Assembly (NCBI RefSeq): GCF_016808095.1 | Contig: NC_068977.1 | Coordinates: 9,670,479 to 9,734,478 of the forward strand | Origin: Vigna angularis | Taxonomy: Eukaryota; Streptophyta; Magnoliopsida; Fabales; Fabaceae | Direction of reading: 5' to 3' | DNA length: 64,000 bases | Shown: positions 37,097 through 51,700 of the stretch, one piece after another | Layout of the letters: every line of letters begins with the position of its first letter | Numbering within the stretch: position 1 is the stretch's first letter | The notes under the pieces: generated by a model | What the model was told of the DNA's origin: nothing | Seen by the model: only the letters and a program-made list of their open reading frames with translations | Database searches by the model: none | Translations under genes and position numbers: made by a program

Positions 37097-40000
37097 GTAC
37101 TTCAATTTTGAGTCCTATTTTCATTATTTTCTTTTTGAAAAATCATATTTTTATATATTAATATAATTTAAATATTAATATAATCGTACAATTTTATCTA
37201 CACTGAAAATCGTACAACTTCTTCTAATTTTACTATTTTTATAAAACAAAATTAATTATCTTACTATATTTTAATGTTTCAAATAATTAATTATTTAAAT
37301 TTAATTATTTTTAAAAATAAAATAATTATTTTACCTTTTTCATTTACATTTAGTCATTTTTTAAATTAATTTTTAGTAGTTATTATATACTTTTATTTTG
37401 TCCATATAAATTCTTTGTTTTGCTTCATTCTTGATTCAAATAAAATATTAATGTTTCAAAGGTGGGGTTAAAGTTAACTATATGAGTTTCATTGCTTCGT
37501 TCAAGGTCCAGTTGCAATATAGTGGACCATTTCTTGTGCATGTGCATGATCAGATAGTAGGTACTTCGATATTTTAGTTGAATCTTTTTACAGATAATAA
37601 TTAATACAGATAATAATTATTTCACATAACATATATTCTGATCATAAATCTTTATTTATAGTTTCATGATAGATTTTTTTTTTTATTAAAATTGGTCTAA
37701 TTAGTGTCCATCATGAATAATCATACTTTAATTTTTAATTAATTAATTAATCAAATGGTTTGTTTTGTCATCGTCTAGATTTAATAGCCTTCTTTTCGAG
37801 TTGGTACTTGATTATTTGATGCATGGTCATCCAATTTATTTGGTGGTCAACTAGACTCATTGACTTAGGATTTGACCATTCTGAAACATAGTCGATTGAT
37901 CGATTTGTTTGGTGGTCGGACGACCTCACTGATTTGTCTCTGAATTGGTAATTAACTATTTGGGCTGGTGCATGGTCGATCGAATTGTTTGGTGATCAAT
38001 AGGATTCATTGGTTTGTTCTTCAAACTAGTAGTTGATAGCCTAATCTAGTACATGGTTCCGATGTAGTCAGTCGGACTCACTAGTTTATTCTTCAAATTA
38101 AGAATTGATTATCCAAATTATAATTGATAGTTTGGATCATGATTGATAGTACAGTCCTAATTAATAATATATTTACTATACTTTTAATTTAAAAGAATTA
38201 TTTTAAAGTTTATATTAACGATTACTAATAATTATATGTTATATACTTAAATATAAACAGAGAAAAAATAGTCGCACTTAAATATAAATAAATATTCCAA
38301 TTTTATTTATTTTAACTTTCTTAAAACTATTCCACTTATGTGTAAACTTAAATATAATTAAATAAATATGAAGTTGTTTTAAATAATGTATTTTTTGTTT
38401 ATTTTGATATAAAAACATTAAATAAATTTAATGAAAGCTTTCATTCAGTATAAAGAAATAATTTGATTTTCATATGAGTGTAGGGTGGTAGATAATAGTG
38501 TAAAATTGTTTTACTAAATTAAATTGTTACTATTTAGATAAAGGCATTATTACTTTGATTTCTAAAACACTATTTATAAAAGTCAATATACTTTTAATGT
38601 CAAAAATAAATTAGAGATATGTTAGGTGATCAATTTTGGAACAATTACAATAAACTAAATAAAAGAATGTTACACACGATGATTTTTTTTTATTGATTTA
38701 TAATATAAAACACTTAATATTTTATTTTAGTATATCTGTCTTTTAGCATTAAGCCTAACCAACATGTTAGAATCATTCCTTTATAAAGGTTTTGAGTTAA
38801 AAGGATGGGAAAAACGGTATTTGAAGAGAAAACTTATAAACAACGGTTTCTGAGATTAGTCATAATCAACAGTGTATCAATAATATTATTATAAAAAGAA
38901 AAGTCAAAATGACTCCAAATTTAATATTTCAACAATAAAACATGATTTAAATAATGAGATGAGTTTTAACCTTGACCTATTATCAGATAGAAAAAAGAAG
39001 AAGCTAAATTTAGAGAATAATAAAAAATAAAATTGAAGATAAGAAATATAATATTAAGGAAAATATTTTTATTGAAATATGTTGAAGTAATATAAAAAAT
39101 AACACATAAGGTCTTTTAACTGTAAAAGAAAAATAGGTTGACGTTAAAATTATAAGGTTATATGATTAAGATTTAAGTCTTGAAAAATTTCTTCATGGAA
39201 ATATCATGATATAATATAAGAAATAAAACACTATTGGGAATCTAAATCTTACAAGACCTTTGGAATGGAGTTAAAATTGAAAAAAGAGAGACTTAAAATG
39301 ATATAAAACCCATAAAAGTTAAATTAACACTTCAAATAATGACTTATGCGATAGAAATGCCCTAACTAAAAATTAGTATTGAAATTATATCTCAACAAAT
39401 GAAAAAACTAAAAATATGAATGTTATCAAGCTAACATCTATTTCTATCAATTAAAAGTTGAGTTAACATATCTAAATGCGATACTAATGTTAAAGTAATT
39501 TAGTATTATTGAATATTCCATGACTAAACTAAAGTTAAATATTTAAAGTTTAAATATTTATTAAATATAAGTTGTAACTCAAAACGTTTTGTTATCTAAT
39601 AATAATTTTAGTGTATGTTATCTTTGAATTATTTATTAGTGTAGGATGGATTTTTGGAACGTTCCAAATTTTAACAGTGATAAAATAAAGTGTTATAAAA
39701 TTAATAAAATAAAACATATTTGTCTTAAATCTATAAATATAATATTAATATAGTTATTTAAAAGAAAATAATCATAATAATAAATATATCTAAACAATTA
39801 AAGATAGTCACATCCTTTCTTTGTTAGAGATGTATTAAGACTTATCCTTTATATGTTCATACTAATAAAGTGATCATCACAAAAGAAATAAACAACACAC
39901 AAAAAACAACAAAAGAAATAACATGGATAAACTAGAGTTCAAAAGAAAACATCATTAGATTATTTAATCATATCAAATACTAGATCAACATTCATAAAGT

Positions 40001-42827
40001 ACTAGAAACTCACAAAAACATACATACACTTTATTCTAGACTCATTTATTCGGATACATACTTTGACATATGTATTCAATGTAGGTGTGCACTGATAGTA
40101 GTATTTATACTCTACAAATTCTTACAAATATTATTACCCTATTACTCATAAGGTTAATCTTTTCATGTCTAAACCAAAGTCTATAGAGAAGATCTCATGC
40201 GATTCTCTTCCTCCACTCCATTATAATCTCTAAATGGGTTGAATAACTGATAGAATATCAGGATATGTCAAAGCATATACTAATCATACCACAATCAATT
40301 CCTCCTTAAATCGGTTTGATTCATTCACATATCATATTATAAGTCAACCATTCTTTTAGCATTCACATAAACACATCATAAGAGATATATGAAAATTTAG
40401 TTAAAGATTTGATATTTTTGCACAGCCGCAAGATATCTCGCTCAGCTAGAAGTTTTTGACAGCACACTTGCTCAGCCACCAGATCTGCTCGGTCAGCCAT
40501 TAGATGTTTTCGTTCAACAAGTGGTGTTTGAGCACACACTCACTCAGCCACTAAATCTTCTCGGTCAACGAGTAGTTTTTGACAACACACTTACTCAGCT
40601 CAACAAGAGTACCACTAAAACTTACAAATTTAAATTCTCCTAAAAGTCACCCAATAAATATATTTTTGCCCAACAACTGTCAAGTTTGTGAACTTTCTGA
40701 ATTTGGTATCGCCGAGCGACTACCAAGTTAATAGCTCTCTTACTTTGACTTTGCCTAACGAATATATGTTCACCCAATGAGTCTGCATAATTTTACAAAA
40801 TTATGTTATTTCAATTATGCAAAAGATTATAAGACCAAACCACAAATGTCCAGAACAGTCAACCATCAAATTATACACAATTCAATGATTCAATTCACCT
40901 TAAATAAAATATAAACCACATGGCATCTCACAATTTCAACATATCAAAACTTCAATCACATCATCGCTAAAGACAATTCATGAATCCTAACACAACTCAA
41001 CAAGTCATATTTCATCAGAAAACTCAATTATGTAAATCAATATAAATTCAGCAATTATAACTTGTTCATCATTTTAAATAAATATAACTATCTTCTATTA
41101 CCTAGCAAATTACCAAACATCTCTAAAGGTCCTAAAATCGCTCCAAAAGCATAGAAAACTCTATCTGCTTCTATGAACAATATAAACACAGTCAAGACAT
41201 ACAATTAGGACCACTAATCAACATAAACTCTTAAAGATAACTCGTATATCACATGAAACTCTAGATAGTTCACATGCAAAGGACAACAAAACAAACCAAA
41301 GAGAGGATCAAAAAATTAACTTACTCTATTTGATAAATTGATCGTTCAAATTAAAGAGTTTGTCCCTAAGATCCATCCTATGGTCTTGGTTTTTTAATCA
41401 AACGAACAAATGATAAAAACTCCTACTAATAAGTCAGAAAACTCCCAAAAAGTGACTTTTTAAAAAATGTTGTGTTTTAAATCAATGAAACTCATTCATA
41501 AAAAATAATTTATATTAAAATATTTTAATATTAAAATAATTGAGTTTCACTATTTTTAAACCATATCATTTCTTAAAATATCATTTTCTAAGTTTTTACA
41601 TATTTAATCTTTATTAACAATATATATTTTATACTTATTTAAGTAGTTATATGATAGTATTTATTTTTATCATTACTGACACTAATAAATTAAATTTTAA
41701 TATTTATTTTAAAATCGTGTTGTCTTATCGTTGGCTTAGCCAAGTTATGTAAATAAAAAGAAGTACGTATTTTGTTGAAGAATAGTTTTAGTGATGCCAT
41801 CTTCCTGCAGTTAATAACGAAAAGTTAACCCCCGGTCGGATTGATTTTCACTCTTTCGTCCAAAAACTCTAACTAGTCCATCAGCCAAGCCCTTCTGACT
41901 CTCCTATTCGTCCAGTTAAGATAGGAAGCTTTGAATTTGTCTATAGCCATAGATATAGAGAAAAACATGTTCAAGATAACTATGATAGAATTAATGAAAA
42001 AAAAATACACCAATTTCTTTAGTGAAAATGTCTATATCAGCTAAATTAAAATTTACTAGATGCGTTTCAATACAACACATAATTGTTTTAAAAATATGCA
42101 ATAAAATTAACTAAATTTTTATTTTTCTTGTATTTTTTAAATTTTATAAAATTGTAATTTTTTTATTGACAGAGTATATTGTATATAAATATTAAGGAAT
42201 ACTCCAACCTCTATACAAAAAGTTTTGTACAATATTTCTTTAAAATTAGATTTCCATATTAAGTACATATATTTATTTTTGTGTACATTATTTATAACAT
42301 TTTTTGAGAAATAGAATATCTGGTATGTAAATATTAATGTAGGGATACGGTTTAACCGAATGTGTGGTTACCCGAACCACTCCCGAGGAAGCTAATCACG
42401 TGGGAACAGTGGGTAGACTGAAACCAGACATAGAAGCAAAAGTTGTTAACCCACAAACAGGGAAACTCATGTTTCCTGGTGAAAGGGGTGAACTATGGAT
42501 CAAAGGACCTTATGTTATGAAAGGTAATTATAAATTTATATTAATTAATTCATTACCTTAGAGTTTAATGCATTACTCTGTTGTGTTTTTTTCATGTGTT
42601 GATAAATTTTGTTTAGGATATAGAGTTATTAAGTTATTAAAAAAAATTCATCCAATCTTTTTCATTTTATAAAAGTCCAATTCCTTCTATATTAATTATA
42701 GGATATTAAATTTATTTAAAATTTATCATAAGAAGATTTATTATTGGTTAATTTTATTTTATCATTCAGTTATGAAATCATTATTAATATTTAATTCATT
42801 ATATGTCTTATACTTAAGATTGAATTA

Positions 42828-42885
<58 letters not shown>

Positions 42886-44291
42886 ATAGTTTGCTTACAT
42901 CATGCATGGACTATGTTGGAGTAGGTTATGTTGATGATCCAGAAGCAACTTCAGCAACTTTGGTGAATGGATGGTTAAGGACTGGAGACCTTTGTTATTT
43001 CGATAATGATGGTTTCTTGTATATTGTTGATAGGTTAAAAGAGCTGATCAAATACAAGGGCTACCAGGTCAAATTAGTTTTAATTAAATCACTTAGTAAA
43101 GCTGGCTTTTATTACATAATTATTAGTAAATTAATTTTCTTATCTTTTAATTACTGTTAGATTTTTAACCTTAAAAGCTAATCAACATTCTTTTTATGAT
43201 GTTATAAAAGTCTGCTGAACTAACTAAATAAGACTGCATAATTAAATAATTAGATAATTATTATGATGTTATAAAAGTTTTGATAACATGTTAGAGTTGA
43301 GATTAAAACTAATTAATATATTAAGTAAGTTATTAACCAAATATAATCAAAAATATAAATGTCACGTTTTAAAATATTCACAATGAGATAAACTTTTTCC
43401 TCTCATTTATTAGATGTTCTTCTGCATATTTTCTTTAGTTATATCATAATTCGAATAGCATACTATCCAATATATATACGTTGCATTACTTAAAAATATT
43501 CAATTTTACATATAAAATGTCAATGTTTTGATGGGAAAGATATATAGAAGATCTCATACAACCTAAAAGATAAAAATCAAATTACAATATAATTCTTATA
43601 TTTCAAATTAATTTTATAATAATGAGTTAGACTTAATCTCACTTTTTTTTATTATATGAGTTATTAAAAGTTTGTCTCTAAATTTTCTTTTACAAATATT
43701 AATTATATATAATATTTATTGATATATAATTTGTACCCTTGAAAATAATATGGTTGTACATTGCAGGTTGCTCCAGCAGAGCTAGAAGAGTTGCTCCTAT
43801 CTCACCCAGACATACGTGATGCTGCAGTTATTCCGTAAGATTCTAATTTTTTTAGCAACCAACTATGTTATCTTTTGCTAAATAGTTTTACATAAATACG
43901 TTGTTCAAGATAAAAATCTTTCGTTACACTTAATATGAAATAATTTGGATAGACATTTATCAAAGAGATCAGATGTTAAAACTTACTAATAAAAACGACT
44001 TTTACTAATCAAAATGTCAATATTCAAAATAAACGAACGGTCTATTTATACTTATATATAAAGAGATATTTCTTTTTCTATACATCATTTTTATTCTCAT
44101 TTTACACTTTATAAACTAATTATTAACTGATTTTTATAAAAGTATAATTATTAACTAACTTTTTTATAAGTAACCATTATTTTAAAATATATTATAAAAG
44201 ACTATTACAGTTTTTTATTTATTATATTTATAACTTTTACTATTAATATTCACATACTTCTTATTATTTTTTCTTTATATATTAACTTAAT

Positions 44292-44332
<41 letters not shown>

Positions 44333-45694
44333 CTTATAACATAAAACAACAATTTAAAAAATATAAACACATATCCCGTTTATGTTTACACTAAGATTAA
44401 GTTGTAAAATATCTTCTGAAAATGAATAAATATAAAAGAAAAACAAACTCCTCCTTTCAAAATCAAATTATTAATATTAGAAAAACATTGACTTCATGAA
44501 TATGTCAGTTTTTAAAATATATTTTATACGAATATATATATATATATATAATTTAAAAAACTAGTTTTTAATATAAATTTGTTACCATTTTTATTGGTAA
44601 TCGAAGCATCAAGTTACCCTAATCGTGTTTGAAAAGAAAAACATGTGAGAAAAATTAATATGAACTTTTTCATAAACTAAAATTAATTTACCAACAAAAC
44701 ATATTATTAGATGACTTTAAAATTTTATACGAATTATCTTTAAATTATGGAAAAATCTGGTCTATTTACTTTCTTATTATAAATATATTAATAAATATAA
44801 TCCAAAAGTACTCTAATCAATCAAAATCTGGATTTGCACAAAGAATAAAAAATGGCAATTGGTCTTCATTTTATATATTTTTTCTCCTCTACTTGCAAAC
44901 TGTCTTATTCGAATCTGATTCGGGCATAATTTATGGTTTTTCATCGTGTTTTGTGGCACATGTTATATTTATATATAGTGCCAGTAGTTGAAAAGGAAAA
45001 TAAAAAATCAATTTTTTCTACACACTGATATTTAATTATGAATTAATACACAATTCAATGTGATTTTCCACTACCGTGATACTACTTTAAAATATTCCTT
45101 TGTCATGTGAAATAAATAATGGTAGGGTGAGATCATTTATATTTATTTAACACATATTATCATAAAAAAATGAATTTTTATAATTTTAGAAAAAATATAT
45201 ATAAAAATAATAATAATATAAAAATGAATTTTTATAATTTTAGAAAAAATATATATATAAATAATAATAATATAAAATAAATGTGAAAAAATTGTGTATC
45301 AAAATATAATTTTTACCGATCTAATACAAGGTTTAGACGCTAGCTTTTGTAGTCGATTACTTTTTTTATTCATTTCATTAATTATTCCATTTCTGTAATA
45401 CTAGTACTAGCTTTTTTGTTTTTGTCTAGTATATTTTAAAAGTACACACGTTTTAGTTTATATTGAAATTGTTTTTGTATATTTTAGCCTTCATATCTAT
45501 ATAGTCGTAAACCTACCAAAAGAAAAATATTTGTTAACTAAAAGATAGAGTACGAAAAAAATTATTTCTATATTTAAAGTCATGATTGAATATTTTATTA
45601 TTTACTTTTTATTTAATTTGATTTTATATTCTTTTTTCTAAAATTATTGTGCTATTTTATTAGATCAACTTAATATTGTTTAAAGACAATAAGT

Positions 45695-45754
<60 letters not shown>

Positions 45755-48700
45755 AAACTTGTTTTATAATGGGAAGAAAAAAAAAACCTAGCAAACTAGA
45801 TAGCGTAATAATACTACATATGATGTGAGAAAGAACTAATAAGCTTAACGTATGATGAACAGATACCCTGACAATGAAGCAGGCGAAGTGCCCATGGCGT
45901 TTGTTGTGAGACAACCTCAAAGTTCCCTTGGCGTAGCACAAGTTATCGATTTTGTTGCCAAACAGGTCCTTTTTTTCCTCTGCGTTGCTTTCTTGTCTAC
46001 ATTTCAATTTTCAGTCATACGTAGTTTCACAAACTTCTAGGTAAACATTCGTACATACAATAAAAATAAAAACTAAACTCTTTTCATAAACTAAAAATTA
46101 TCTTATAAATATGCTAGTATGTGTGACATCCCAAAAATACAGTCATAACTATAAATTTAGAAAATCACATTTAATAATAATCTCAAACAGTTTTACACTA
46201 AAAGTTAAAGAAATGAGAAACCAACGGACGCTTAAGGACGAACGTCCTTTAGAACAAATCCAACATAACGGATGAATATGTACAAGTCGCACGCTACACA
46301 TAAGAGTTTACAATTTAAAGCCAACGTACAAGAAACCTGACCGAACGGTTTACAGAGAACAATTACCGAACGGTCGAATTAACTTAAAAGAAAACAAGAG
46401 ATGGTCGAACGACCACTCAGTTCAACAAAATACAATACTGGCCGAGCGGTGTCACTGCTCGATCTTCACTTCGACATCAACCGGGTTCTCTTCATTCAAC
46501 GCTTCTTCCAAACGCTCATCTCCCTCTGCTCACATCCACACGGATGATCATTGCAATGACAAGACAAACGTACAAGGGCAAAGGACAACACAAGGAAACG
46601 AAAGGGTAAGCTTACGTAATTTAACTCATGCATCAACATGCAATTTCAGGTAAACAATTCAACATACATGCATATCTCAACATATACATTCATTAAATAA
46701 CAACCCACGTTAACGTATTCACAAATTAAAACTCAACAAGACTGACTGTCCGGACTGTATGAACTCTGTGTAGCTTCGGTGTTCGTGCACCCGGGTGATG
46801 TAGTAACTGGAACTCTCATCAGCTGCCACCCGAGGTTAATCCTATCTGTCCAAATAATCATCAGGACTAGGACCTCCTGCCGTTCCCACACATGACGTAC
46901 CCCCTCTACGTGAGGACGAGTACTCACGGGACATCAGGATGAACAATCGGCTAAGCTTACCACATTCATACTTTACAAATCTAAATAATCAATTCCTGAG
47001 TCGTTCCTCCCCGGAACGCTCTTTCAAAAATCATAACTTTCCATTCATCTCATATATATATATATATTCTTTCGCATTTACTGTTCATCATGCACTATTC
47101 ATCATTTACTGTTCATCAATATCATGAATTACCGAATGTTCCATCCCAAGGAGACCGAGGACGAACGCTATCCGCGAGACCAAAAGACGCTCGTCGGATC
47201 AAAGAGCGAACGCTAACAGCGAGACCGAAGGACGCTCGTTGTACAAAAGAACGAATGGCAGAGTTACAGTTAATTACAGAAAAGGCCAAGTACGGTACTG
47301 TTTACTGGACGAACGCTATTTCGCGGGAAAAGAGTACGGGCGCTCAAAATAATACCGAGCGTCATTTAGGACGAACGCTCAGCATAAGACCGAACCTCAT
47401 TTTGAGCGAGCGTTCAGAATAAGGTCGAACGCCATTTAGGGCGAGCGTTCAAAATCATAAGACCGAGCCCATTTTAGGACGAACGCTCAGTTCAACCGAG
47501 CACCATTTTGGACGAACACTCAGTGTGAGACCGAGCCCCAATTTGAGCGAGCGTTCGGTATAAGACCGAACACCATTTTGAGCGAGCGCTCATTATGAAA
47601 CGAACACCAAACGGAACGAACGTTCAGTATAGGATTAGGACGAACGCTCAGTTGGAGACCGAGCACCAGGACGAACGCTCCAGCAGAGTATTTTGACACG
47701 AGGACGCTCGTCCTGAATAGAAGATTTATCCAAACGAAAAATCAACATTTGAATTGTTACTAAGGAAAACCGAACGGTCAATGACCGTTCAGTACGAACG
47801 TACATGTTCATCAAATTCTCTTACAAATCATTTTTCATTTCCAGTTCATTTCTCATAGTTCCACTCGTTCACATCGCACAAATCTCATATTTCATACATC
47901 TCATATTATATAATTTCATATATTTCATTTCATCAATCAACGAACGTTCATGCATCTAAATCTCATCCAATTCATCATATATTATTCTCATGCAGTAAAA
48001 TAACGAACGTACATATCATTCCATTTCATCAAACATCATACATCATACTCATACGAACGTTCATACACACACATGCATTCAAAACAGTTAAATTAAGTAA
48101 GCTTCCCTTACCCGGAAATGAACGAACGTTCACAGACGCACACAGACGCTCTCCACTCAATCCTTATCGCCAACGTTCGTTAATCCACTATTCAGACGAA
48201 CCCCAATAATGAAAATCAGAACCGCTCTACTTTAAGAAATACGAACGTACAACTCAAAACTGAGTTTTCATGCACGGAGGACGAACGTTAAAAATGAAGG
48301 AAAGGACTTACCAGCTTCGCTAGCCGAACGTTCTCTCTGAAATTCCTTGACGCCGAACGTCCTTCTTCAGTACCGGAATCACTGATCGGAGGAGGTGAAT
48401 TGGGTGGTTTCTAGAGAGAGAGAGAGGGTGTAGAGAATGAAGAGAGAAGGAGAGAGAATTGAGTCTGAGAAACTGAAGGAGAGAGGGTGAAGAGGGAGAT
48501 CTATCAGAATTAAAATTAAGAGTGCGTGCTCCACTCAGCCGGACGCACGTCTCCACTCAACCAGTGCGCGCTCCACTTCACCCTAATACCGGACGGTCGC
48601 TTATCCTGAGCCGGACGCGTGTATTCCATTTATGAGTGCTGGATGGACGTCCATTCGCAGGCGGACACGTGTATTTCACTAACACTTTCCACTACCGGTT

Positions 48701-51700
48701 CTGACTCAGCTCCACGTTCGACAGTCGGCGTCCGTTAGTGGATGTCGGGCACTGCTGTCGGCCATGTGCGTGCTGAGGTGGCGCGCTCTCCTGCCGCCAC
48801 GTGGACTCCACTGTGCACGTTTTTCTGAAGCCTGACATTCCCCCCAACTACAAAAATTTTCGTCCTCGAAAATTAGGACTAAGTCTCGAACAGATGGGGA
48901 TACAAATCCTTCATGGCATCTTCCACCTCCCACGTAGAGTCGCTCGTCTTCTCGTCCCAGACGACTTTCACCAATCTGACTGCTTTCTTCTTGTAGTATT
49001 TGGTGTTGCTATCTTCAATGCGTACTGGTTGCATCTCCAGTGTACGGTCTTGACGAAGACGAATATCTTCTAACTCCAATACGTGAGAAGGGTCGGATAC
49101 GTATTTTCGGAGTTGAGAAACGTGAAAGATTGGATGCAAGTTTGATAACTGAGGCGGCAAAGACAACTCGTACGCAACTGGTCCAATCTTCCTCAAGATC
49201 TGATAAGGTCCGATGAACTTGGGAGACAACTTTTTGGGTCGAATAGCTCTCCCAACTCCAGTGGTCGGATGCAATCTAAGGAAAACATGATCTCCTGCAT
49301 CAAACTCCAAGGGTCTTCTCCTTTTGTCAGCGTAGGATTTATGTCGACTCCTGGACGTCTTCAACCTTTCTTGAATTAACTTCACCTTCTCAGTCGTCTG
49401 CTGAATGAGCTCTGGTCCTGTTAACACCTTTTCCCCTTCCTGAAACCAACACAAAGGCGTTTGGCATTTTCTCCCGTACAGAGCTTCAAAAGGAGCCATT
49501 CCTATGCTGGCTTGAAAGCTGTTATTGTAGGTGAACTCCACTAAAGGCAAGACTTCATCCTAGACGCCCATGTGATCTAGGACACACGTCCTCAATAAGT
49601 CTTCAAGCGTCTGGATGGTTCTCTCGGACTGACCGTCCGTCTGTGGATGATAAGCCGAACTCATATGGAGTTTGCTACCGAGCTCACTTTGTAATGATTG
49701 CCAGAACCGAGAAGTAAATCTCGTGTCTCGGTCTGAAACAATGCTAGACGGAACTCCATGTAGACGAACAATTTCCTTGATGTAAAGCTTAGCCAGGTTC
49801 GTCATTGACATCTTCAGATTGACTGCTAGGAAATGAGCACTCTTCGTTAGTCGATCTACAATTACCCATATGGAATCATGATTCCTGACCGTGCGAGGTA
49901 AGTGAGTCACGAAATCCATCGCAATGCTGTCCCACTTCCATTCTGGGATTTCTAACTGCTGAAGTAATCCACCAGGCCTTTGATACTCAGCCTTGGCTCG
50001 CTGGCACGTTAAACAGGATGCCACAAAACGTGCAACGTCACTCTTCATTCCTGGCCACCAGAACGAGCTCCTGAGGTCTTGATACATCTTAGTCATACCA
50101 GGGTGTATACTAAGACGGCTGTGATGTCCTTCCTCAAGAATGATTCTTTTCAGCTCGCCATCATTCGGAATGCACGTTCTATCCATGTAGCGTAGCATAC
50201 CATCAGTTCCAGTGTTAAAATGTTTTGCTTGATCCGTACCGAGTGCGCTCAAAATCTTCACCAACTCTTCATCCTCTCGCTGCTTCACTCTGATCTGGTC
50301 GAATACGTCACTGGAGATTCTAAGAGTACAACATTTGATAACATTCGGTTGCAAGTCAAACTGTAATTTCAGATCTCTAAAACTTTCTACCAAACTCAAC
50401 TCTCGGACCATCATAGAGGAGACGTGAACTATCTTTCATCTTAAGGCGTCTGCTACAACATTTGCTTTTCCCGGGTGGTAGAGTAGTTCAAAGTCGTAGT
50501 CCTTCAAGAACTCAAGCCAACGTCTCTGTCGCATATTCAGCTCCTTCTGATCAAACAGGTACTTGAGACTCTTGTGATCACTGAACACTTGAAATGCCGA
50601 TCCATACAAGTAGTGTCTCCAGATTTTCAAGGCAAAGACAACTGTTGCTAATTCCAGGTCATGAGTTGGATAATTCTTCTCGTGAACCTTCAATTGTCGA
50701 GAAGCATACGCAACCACCCTTTTTTCTTGCATGAGTACACAGCCCAAACCCTGATGAGACGCGTCACAATATACCACGAAGGGTTTAGCCGTGTCAGGTA
50801 TGACTAATACCGGGGCGCTCGTTAACTTATTCTTCAATTCCTGGAAACTTTCTTCACACCGATCGGTCCAAGCGAACGGCTGATCCTTTCTGGTCAGCTG
50901 AGTAAGCGGAGCCACTATTTTGGAAAACCCTTCAATGAACCGTCTATAGTAGCCCGCGAGTCCCACAAAGCTGCGAACTTCAGTTACCGAGCGTGGACTC
51001 TCCCATTCCAATACTGCTCTTACTTTTGCCGGATCCACTGATATTCCTCCAGCTGAAACCACGTGCCCCAAGAATGGCACTTCCTTCATCCAAAATTCAC
51101 ATTTAGAGAATTTGGCGTACAACTCCTTTTCTCTTAGCACGCCTAGAACGACTCTCAAGTGATCCTCATGTTCTTCATAGTTCTTGGAGTAGACCAGAAT
51201 ATCATCAATGAATACAACCACAAATTTGTCTAGATACGGCCTGAAGATACGATTCATGTAGTCCATAAATATTGCTGGGGCGTTTGTCACACCGAATGGC
51301 ATCACTACATACTCGTAGTGTCCATAACGAGATCGAAAGGCTGTCTTCTGGATGTCTTCTTCCTTCACCCGAATCTGATGGTATCCCGACCGTAAATCAA
51401 TCTTCGAAAATATGGTCGCGCCATGTAATTGATCCAGTAGGTCGTCAATCCGAGGCAAAGGATACTTGTTCTTGATAGTCAGCTTGTTTAACTTCCTGTA
51501 ATCAATGCAGAGACGAGAACTGCCATCCTTCTTCGTCACTAAGAGTACTGGCGCTCCCCAAGGTGATACGCTTGGTCTGATAAACTGCTTATCCATTAAC
51601 TCTTCAATCTGCTCCTTGAGTTCAGCTAACTCTGCTGGCGACATCCGATAGGGTGCAATAGAGATAGGTCCCGCATTCGACACTAGGTCGATAGTAAATT

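Larger units (their letters stand above)
37097..42342 (+). other. Intron 1 of the ligase gene (5.2 kb)
   Basis: AT-rich, with a minisatellite near 37.8 kb and an ancient LTR at about 39.65-41.42 kb. No separate gene seen. Confidence 0.8.

Noticed and set aside
36289..37105. Several minus-strand frames overlapping ligase exon 1
   Set aside because: Shadows of a GC-rich coding exon; the plus-strand frame has all the family motifs.
46733..47422. Frames in the LTR (64-110 codons), repeated at 54195-54882
   Set aside because: Duplicated only because the LTR is duplicated; no domain, and no conservation of frame in the solo LTR.
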